Assembly (NCBI GenBank): GCA_024404655.1
Contig: JAKSPR010000081.1
Location: 1-10,217 of the forward strand
DNA length: 10,217 nucleotides
Source of the DNA: Clostridia bacterium
Lineage (GTDB): Bacteria > Bacillota > Clostridia > Oscillospirales > CAG-272
Direction of reading: 5' to 3'
Positions 6,134-10,217 of this stretch are shown here, piece after piece (position 1 is the first letter of the stretch; each line of letters starts with the position of its first letter). Under the pieces are notes generated by a model. The model was not told the DNA's origin. It saw only the letters and a program-made list of their open reading frames with translations, and ran no database searches. The translations under genes and the position numbers were made by a program.

Positions 6134-7709
6134 CTGTCATGACCTCCTTTTCGTTTGTTGATTCTTTGCTTTCAGCGGATGAATCTTCTGCCGGGGCGTC
6201 GGGATTGCCGTTTTCGCCGTAGCCGTAGCCATAACCGTAGCGTTTTCCGCTGCCGTAGCCGTATTTTTTCTTTGAGCCGTAGCCATAGCCGGAGCCGTAT
6301 TTGGAACCATATCCGTAGCCATAGCCATAACCGTATCCGTAACCGTAACCATAGCCGTTGACGGCATTCTTGAATTCCCGGTTATAGACACAGCCGAGCA
6401 GTCTGGTTTCCTCGCGCAGGCGCTGAACGACCTTGCGGATGGCGGAAGCATCAGCGCTGTTTTCCCGGATGACGAGGATCGCGGCATCAGCGGCACCTGC
6501 TGCCTCTGCGGCATCGGTGAACATGGAAGCCGGCGGGGTGTCGATGATAATATAATCGAAATATTCTCCGACCGATGCAAGGAGACGGGGGAGCACTGCG
6601 CCGTTGAAATAGCGCTCCGGACGGCTGTCCGGGGTGGTGGTGAACAGAAGATTGACGCCGGTAGTCTTGCTCTGGAACAGTTTCCACGGTGCAAAGCGGG
6701 AATCGGTCTTGGCGGAGGACGCCTTTTCAAATTCCGGATCAGCGCCGCCGATGAGATACTGCTGTGTCGGGTTGCGCAGGTCCGCGTCGATCAGGAGCAC
6801 GCGGTGTTTTTTCTTTGCCAGGGTGATGGCGATATTGGCGGCGACGGTGGATTTGCCCTCGTTCTCGGCGGTGCCGACGACGACGAAGGATTTGCAGCCG
6901 TGTTCCTCTTTTGCCTGTTCAATGCGGGTGCGGAGTTTATAATAAGCCTCCGTATACGGCATGGAGCAGGTGAGATCATAGACGAGCATGGAGCGGCGAG
7001 CCTTATTCTTTCGCCGGAATACCCGCTCCAGAAGTGTTCCGCTGACATGTTCCTCCGGGATCGCACCGAGAATATCCTCGTGCATGATGCGGCGGATATC
7101 CTTGCGGCTCATGATGGTATCACGGAGGACACTGATGGCGGCGAACAGGACTACAGCCGCAGCACCTCCGATGACAAAGCCCTTCTTTGCGGCTCTTGCT
7201 GCGCCGGAGACGGAATCCGCATATTCCGGCATGTGGGCCTCTGAGAAGACGCGGATGGAAGCGTTCTGGGAAATGACGCCGGAGAGGGAAACGAGGTTTT
7301 CAAGGATTCTTGAAAGACCGTTATAAGCACTGTCCGGGGACGGTGTGGAATAGGAGAGGTTCAGCAGGTTGGTCTCCGGAATGACGGAAACGGAAATGGT
7401 GCCGGGGAGGGTATCAATGCCCATTTCGCTTGCCACGACCATGCGGAAAGCGTCGCTTTTCAGGACAGCATCTGCCGTATTCGCATAAGTGATGGCTGTA
7501 TTCAGGTTATTATACGCATTGCTGACAGAGCCCTTGACCGAAACCAGCAGGGTGGCGCGGGCGGTATAACGTGGCTGATAGCGCAGGTCGGCCGCAGTAT
7601 AGCTTGCCATGGCGGCCATGACGGCAATCATGAGAATGGTCAGCCATCGGCTGAGGATATCCCGCACCAGATAATGTACGTTGATATCGGAGAACTTGAA
7701 TTCTTTCAT
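6114..7709 (-). CDS. Wzz/BY-kinase fusion with long Gly-Tyr tail (first copy)
   Basis: 531 residues, same architecture as the following gene. Seen: membrane helix at about 19-38, extracytoplasmic Wzz-like domain, second helix at about 177-195, then the kinase with Walker A GTAENEGKST (279-288), Walker A' VLLIDADLRNP (304-314) and Walker B YIIIDTPP (386-393). An insert at about 321-347 separates A' from the rest, unlike the second copy. The tail starts at residue 452 with eight uninterrupted Gly-Tyr pairs and continues in shorter Tyr/Gly/Ser/Lys blocks to 17 Tyr in all, then ends acidic. Role as for the family: tyrosine autokinase and chain-length regulator of polysaccharide export. The ATG at 7709 has no ribosome site at normal distance; AAAGGA lies about 18 bases upstream. 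It is 61 bases after the Ig-like membrane protein gene. Sequence divergence from the second copy suggests an old duplication rather than a recent one. Confidence 0.92.
   Translation of the reverse strand: MKEFKFSDINVHYLVRDILSRWLTILMIAVMAAMASYTAADLRYQPRYTARATLLVSVKGSVSNAYNNLNTAITYANTADAVLKSDAFRMVVASEMGIDTLPGTISVSVIPETNLLNLSYSTPSPDSAYNGLSRILENLVSLSGVISQNASIRVFSEAHMPEYADSVSGAARAAKKGFVIGGAAAVVLFAAISVLRDTIMSRKDIRRIMHEDILGAIPEEHVSGTLLERVFRRKNKARRSMLVYDLTCSMPYTEAYYKLRTRIEQAKEEHGCKSFVVVGTAENEGKSTVAANIAITLAKKKHRVLLIDADLRNPTQQYLIGGADPEFEKASSAKTDSRFAPWKLFQSKTTGVNLLFTTTPDSRPERYFNGAVLPRLLASVGEYFDYIIIDTPPASMFTDAAEAAGAADAAILVIRENSADASAIRKVVQRLREETRLLGCVYNREFKNAVNGYGYGYGYGYGYGYGYGSKYGSGYGYGSKKKYGYGSGKRYGYGYGYGENGNPDAPAEDSSAESKESTNEKEVMTDEHTDV
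6216..6356. repeat. Hexanucleotide-like repeat encoding Gly-Tyr pairs
   Basis: On the plus strand, degenerate six-base units of the type CCGTAG/CCATAG/CCGTAA follow each other, coding on the minus strand for the 17-Tyr tail of the first BY-kinase. The eight-pair block is 6306-6356. Both Gly and Tyr codons vary between units, so the array is not a recent perfect expansion. A gain or loss of one unit would stay in frame. Confidence 0.8.
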
Positions 7710-7770
7710 ATCGGGTCGTTCTTGGAATCCTTTCTTCCGGTCCCTGCTTTTCGGCGGCCGGATGATTTTT

Positions 7771-8595
7771 TTACCGTACGATGACAGTCAGATGGGAATA
7801 GCCTGTGATGCCGTTATCCGTTTCGGCGGAATACGTGACGGTATAGACGCCGGGGGTGGTCATATCGACCTCGGATGTGTCGAAGCGAACGGAGCTCCGC
7901 GGCATGGGGGTTGTTCCGACGGTGACGCCGGAGAGATAGGTGGATGCGTTGAAGGGATCGCCTGCCGCAAGGTAAATGATGTAATCGGTGAGGGCGATGC
8001 GGGGCAGGCCGTTCATCGTATTGACAACGGAGACATATAAGGGAATCTGGGACATATCTCCGGCGGAGTTGCTGACGCTGATGAGGACGCGGTCATAATC
8101 GTCTCCGACCTGATAGGAGTTGATCTTGATCTGGGAGGAAATATCGCCGTCAAGAACGTCATAGGCGTGTACGGTATCGGCGATGGCGGAGACGGAAACC
8201 GTGGTGAAACACAGCTGGGAATTCAGAGAGAACTTCGGTGGCTCATAATCGGTATAGCGGATGCGGCGCTGGAGTTTCGTGACGTGATTGTCGGAGTCGC
8301 ACACGGCATAAGTGACAGTGCGGGTACCGTCCGGAGCGAACGTGGAAATGGATTCCACGACCACGGAAGCGGTCAGATCACCGTCCTCGGCATCCTCTGC
8401 AAGGACATCGGAGAGCAGATCGGATTTCTGCGCGGAGCAGGAAAATGCGGAAACGGCATCCGCCCCGGTCACGGTGATGACGGGGGGATTGCGGTCTGAC
8501 GAGCCGATGCGGTGCATGGCAAAATAGATACAGAATAATACGGCGCAGACACAGAAGACGATCCGTACAATACGGTCGATGAGCCTTTGAAGCAT
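7771..8595 (-). CDS. Membrane-anchored protein with Ig-like repeats, in the EPS operon
   Basis: 274 residues, function unknown. Seen: one N-terminal membrane helix at about 9-27 preceded by Arg residues, then a wholly extracytoplasmic part of three roughly 75-residue beta-rich modules. Module 1 contains AEDAEDGDLTASV and VTYAVCDSDN; module 2 contains AYDVLDGDISSQI and VLISVSNSAGD; module 3 ends in a GVYTVTYSA strand. This is the DUF5011/HYR-like Ig pattern (a 'D..DGD(L/I)' turn then a 'V.Y.V.D' strand). There is no lipobox and no sorting signal. AAAGGAG lies about 11 bases before the ATG. It lies between the phosphatase and the first BY-kinase, so it probably acts at the cell surface in polysaccharide assembly or anchoring (inference). 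A distant relative seems to be encoded divergently at 9811. Confidence 0.8.
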   Translation of the reverse strand: MLQRLIDRIVRIVFCVCAVLFCIYFAMHRIGSSDRNPPVITVTGADAVSAFSCSAQKSDLLSDVLAEDAEDGDLTASVVVESISTFAPDGTRTVTYAVCDSDNHVTKLQRRIRYTDYEPPKFSLNSQLCFTTVSVSAIADTVHAYDVLDGDISSQIKINSYQVGDDYDRVLISVSNSAGDMSQIPLYVSVVNTMNGLPRIALTDYIIYLAAGDPFNASTYLSGVTVGTTPMPRSSVRFDTSEVDMTTPGVYTVTYSAETDNGITGYSHLTVIVR

Positions 8596-8634
8596 ATCAG
8601 AGGGTTCTCCTTTCGGGATTTCCTGTAAGTGATT

Positions 8635-9384
8635 TCAGAAGGGGAGGGCGCGGGGGATTCTCATGGGCTGATCCGAGACGATGCGGAGGGGATTTTCATC
8701 GAAAAGCAGTTCTGTATACCGGGGACCGCAGAGGCGTTCCGTCAGGCGGCGGACCTCGTCCAGTTCCGGCGTGCGGATATCCCTGTGGTGGGCGTCGCTG
8801 GCGATGCAGTGGACCAGACGGTGCTCAAGGAGCAGGCGCGCGGTATCACGGATATCATTGCCGAAGCGGCCGAGCAGAGAACCTTTGTTGAGCTGGATGA
8901 CACAGCCGCTCTGTACCCAGTCAAAAATGGCATCCGGATGGACGGCGGTCATGGCGTAGCGTTCGGGATGGGCAAGAACCGGGCGGAGCCCCGCTGCGGA
9001 AACGGCTGCAAGGGCGTCCCGGATGGTACCCGGATCTGCACCGAAATCAAATTCGATCAGCAGGTAACGGGATCCGGCGAGGGTCAGAAGACTGTGGCTT
9101 TTTAAGAGCTCCGGCAGATGTTCATCGGCGAATACCTCGGCACCGAGGGTGAGACGGATGGGGATGCCGGCCTGTCGGACTGCTCCCCGGAAACGCTCAA
9201 AAGCCTCAATGAGACCGCGGCTCCGGTAATTGGCGCGGGGCGCAGCCGGAATATTGCAGTGCGGGGTGAGTACAAGACATTCCGTGCCTGTCTCCCATGC
9301 AGCGGCTGCCATACAGAGGGCTTCTTCTGAATTCCGTGCGCCGTCGTCGACTCCCGGCAGGATATGGGTATGGATATCGACCAC
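8635..9384 (-). CDS. CpsB/YwqE-type PHP protein-tyrosine phosphatase
   Basis: 249 residues, normal length for the family. Seen: the opening PHP metal motif DIHTHILPGVDDG (His5, His7, Asp14), then Glu20/21, TPH with His42, GAEV with Glu83, an EFDF strand (Glu111), HPER with His139, and SDAHH with Asp197 and His199. These are the expected metal ligands of the trinuclear PHP site. The family removes phosphate from BY-kinase tyrosine tails, closing the cycle with the two kinases encoded downstream in the same operon. The start is GTG at 9384: AGGAGG lies about 10 bases upstream and the H-T-H motif begins within five residues, as usual, so no earlier start is needed. It is first in the operon, about 44 bases from the predicted transcription start. 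Confidence 0.94.
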   Translation of the reverse strand: MVDIHTHILPGVDDGARNSEEALCMAAAAWETGTECLVLTPHCNIPAAPRANYRSRGLIEAFERFRGAVRQAGIPIRLTLGAEVFADEHLPELLKSHSLLTLAGSRYLLIEFDFGADPGTIRDALAAVSAAGLRPVLAHPERYAMTAVHPDAIFDWVQSGCVIQLNKGSLLGRFGNDIRDTARLLLEHRLVHCIASDAHHRDIRTPELDEVRRLTERLCGPRYTELLFDENPLRIVSDQPMRIPRALPF

Positions 9385-9434
9385 GGTGCTCGTCCCTCCT
9401 TTTCTGCGGCAAAATCCGGGAAAATATATACTTT

Positions 9435-9463
9435 ATTATATCATGAAATATCTCATTTGTAAA
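9435..9463 (-). promoter_or_regulatory. Sigma-A promoter of the EPS-control operon
   Basis: Minus strand: TTTACA (9458-9463), 17-base spacer, TATAAT (9435-9440) with a TG extension (TGA just before -10). The spacer contains the near-palindrome ATGAAATATCTCAT (9443-9456, 12 of 14 bases symmetric), placed where a bound repressor would block polymerase. Confidence 0.8.
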
Positions 9464-9732
9464 GGCATTTGTTTTGATTTTTTGACCGGAACCACGGTGT
9501 TTTTTACAGTTCGGAAAATTTCGGGAAATGGACATAAGAAACAGTGAAAAATCGTCGGACTGCTTAAGGAGCACGCCACGCCCAACAGAAAATCCGGGTA
9601 CGGAAAAAGCCTGGGTAAACATGGAAAACCACGCATAAAAGAACCTGCCGCAGACCGGTGTTTCCGGAGAAAACCAAATCAGGCCGAGGGCAGAGACCTG
9701 TTCGAAATGTTCCACCCCACTCCCCATCTGCA
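9464..9732. other. Unexplained part of the divergent intergenic region
   Basis: About 270 bases between the two divergent promoters. No gene with a ribosome site is visible on either strand. The minus strand stays open across it, but without a ribosome site, and that reading overlaps the phosphatase gene in another frame. Small inverted repeats occur, for example CCGG-x5-CCGG (in 9635-9655). It could hold regulatory sites, a small RNA or gene remains. No known riboswitch or RNA family was recognised. Confidence 0.4.
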
Positions 9733-9762
9733 TTGACAAGCAGCCGCCCTTTGTGTTATAAT
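9733..9762 (+). promoter_or_regulatory. Sigma-A promoter of the rightward Ig-like gene
   Basis: Plus strand: TTGACA (9733-9738), 18-base spacer, TATAAT (9757-9762) with a TG extension (TGT just before -10). Both boxes match consensus exactly. The predicted start is about 40 bases before the ATG at 9811. Confidence 0.85.
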
Positions 9763-9810
9763 ATGTGATAATAACAGAAAAAGCAAAAATCAAAGAACAG
9801 GAGGAACAGC

Positions 9811-10217
9811 ATGATGAAATGGGTCATCCGGGGCATTGCTGTGATCGCAGCGGTCAATCTGATTCTGCTGATCTTCTTTTCTGATAGACTGTTTCCGGAA
9901 CAGAAAACAGAAGAAACAACCCCCGCGGCAAAAACCGTCATCACCATCTCCTTTGATGATGATACAGTACGTTACGACGGAAACGGTCTGTTCTCGGTCA
10001 TGAACGGCGTCCGCGCCGTGGATGAGAACGGAAAGGATCTGACGGATCATCTGACCGCATCCATCCAGCCTGCGGCGGAGGCCGAGGACCCGATGCACAG
10101 TCGGGTGATCTACTACGCGGTACGTCTGCGGGACGGCTCTTACGCGGAGGCGGAGAGAACGCTGCTTCTGGAAAACTATCTGCTGCCCTCCATCACCTTT
10201 CACGGAGTGGGGGACGT
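9811..10217 (+). CDS. Membrane-anchored Ig-like domain protein, N-terminal part
   Basis: Partial: 135 codons are visible, and the gene is cut by the right edge. Seen: basic start MMKWVIR, one membrane helix at about 7-24, a short Glu/Thr/Pro linker, then an extracytoplasmic beta-rich module. That module has AVDENGKDLTDHL, then VIYYAVRLRDGS, then LPSITF. The order matches module 1 of the 7771-8595 product (A-x-D...DLT, then V-x-Y-A-V, then P-x-x-F), so the two are probably distant paralogues. AGGAGG (9799-9804) lies six bases before the ATG at 9811; a second in-frame ATG at 9814 is less well spaced. It is transcribed away from the EPS-control operon from its own strong promoter. Function unknown; a surface or polysaccharide-related role is inferred from context only. 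Confidence 0.8.
   Translation, partial: MMKWVIRGIAVIAAVNLILLIFFSDRLFPEQKTEETTPAAKTVITISFDDDTVRYDGNGLFSVMNGVRAVDENGKDLTDHLTASIQPAAEAEDPMHSRVIYYAVRLRDGSYAEAERTLLLENYLLPSITFHGVGD

Noticed and set aside
6216..6356. CRISPR-like array from the short regular repeats
   Set aside because: The six-base units are contiguous, have no spacers and code in frame for Gly-Tyr pairs of a BY-kinase tail.
9461..9732. Possible SRP RNA, 6S RNA or cyclic-di-GMP riboswitch
   Set aside because: I looked for the SRP tip motif, a 6S-type long closing stem and the GEMM core on both strands and found none convincing.
9206..9793. Long open minus-strand frame (195 codons) through the divergent intergenic region
   Set aside because: It has no ribosome site, its start lies inside the rightward promoter region, and its 3' third overlaps the well-supported phosphatase gene in another frame. 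Treated as chance openness, though the intergenic stretch is kept as a finding.

Overview
The window looks like chromosomal DNA of a low-to-mid GC Gram-positive anaerobe, most likely a gut-associated member of the Clostridia (Oscillospiraceae/Lachnospiraceae-like). This is inferred from the strong AGGAGG ribosome sites, sigma-A type promoters, a CpsB/YwqE-type PHP phosphatase with BY-kinases, and a secreted sialidase. It is not a taxonomic assignment. Nine of the ten genes lie on the minus strand; the last points right and is cut by the window end.

Right half, read leftwards from about 9430: an exopolysaccharide-control operon. A TTTACA/TATAAT promoter (9435-9463) precedes a PHP-type protein-tyrosine phosphatase (8635-9384), a membrane-anchored protein with Ig-like repeats (7771-8595), and two consecutive Wzz/BY-kinase fusions (6114-7709 and 4565-6133) with extreme Tyr/Gly tails. 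A 16-bp perfect hairpin (4490-4530) ends the unit. Chain-length/kinase proteins and the phosphatase would form the phosphorylation cycle that controls capsule or EPS assembly. No glycosyltransferase, flippase or polymerase is in view.

Left half, read leftwards from about 4345: a second operon, driven by two overlapping TTGACA promoters. It holds a PqqD-like peptide chaperone (3949-4254), a secreted probable lipoprotein (2927-3952), a 79-residue precursor-like peptide (2640-2879), an HPr-kinase-like protein (1771-2631) and a radical SAM/SPASM enzyme (656-1774). Several genes overlap by four bases. PqqD-like protein, SPASM enzyme, HPrK-like kinase and a small Cys-containing peptide together strongly suggest a RiPP (ribosomally made, modified peptide) system. 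No exporter or protease is visible. The N-terminal part of a GH33 sialidase (1-596) follows 59 bases downstream and runs off the left edge.

Far right: a roughly 430-base divergent intergenic region (9385-9810) carries a promoter for each direction. It leads to a plus-strand gene (9811 to the window end) for another membrane-anchored Ig-like protein, apparently a distant relative of the 7771-8595 product. About 270 bases in the middle of this region (9464-9732) are unexplained.
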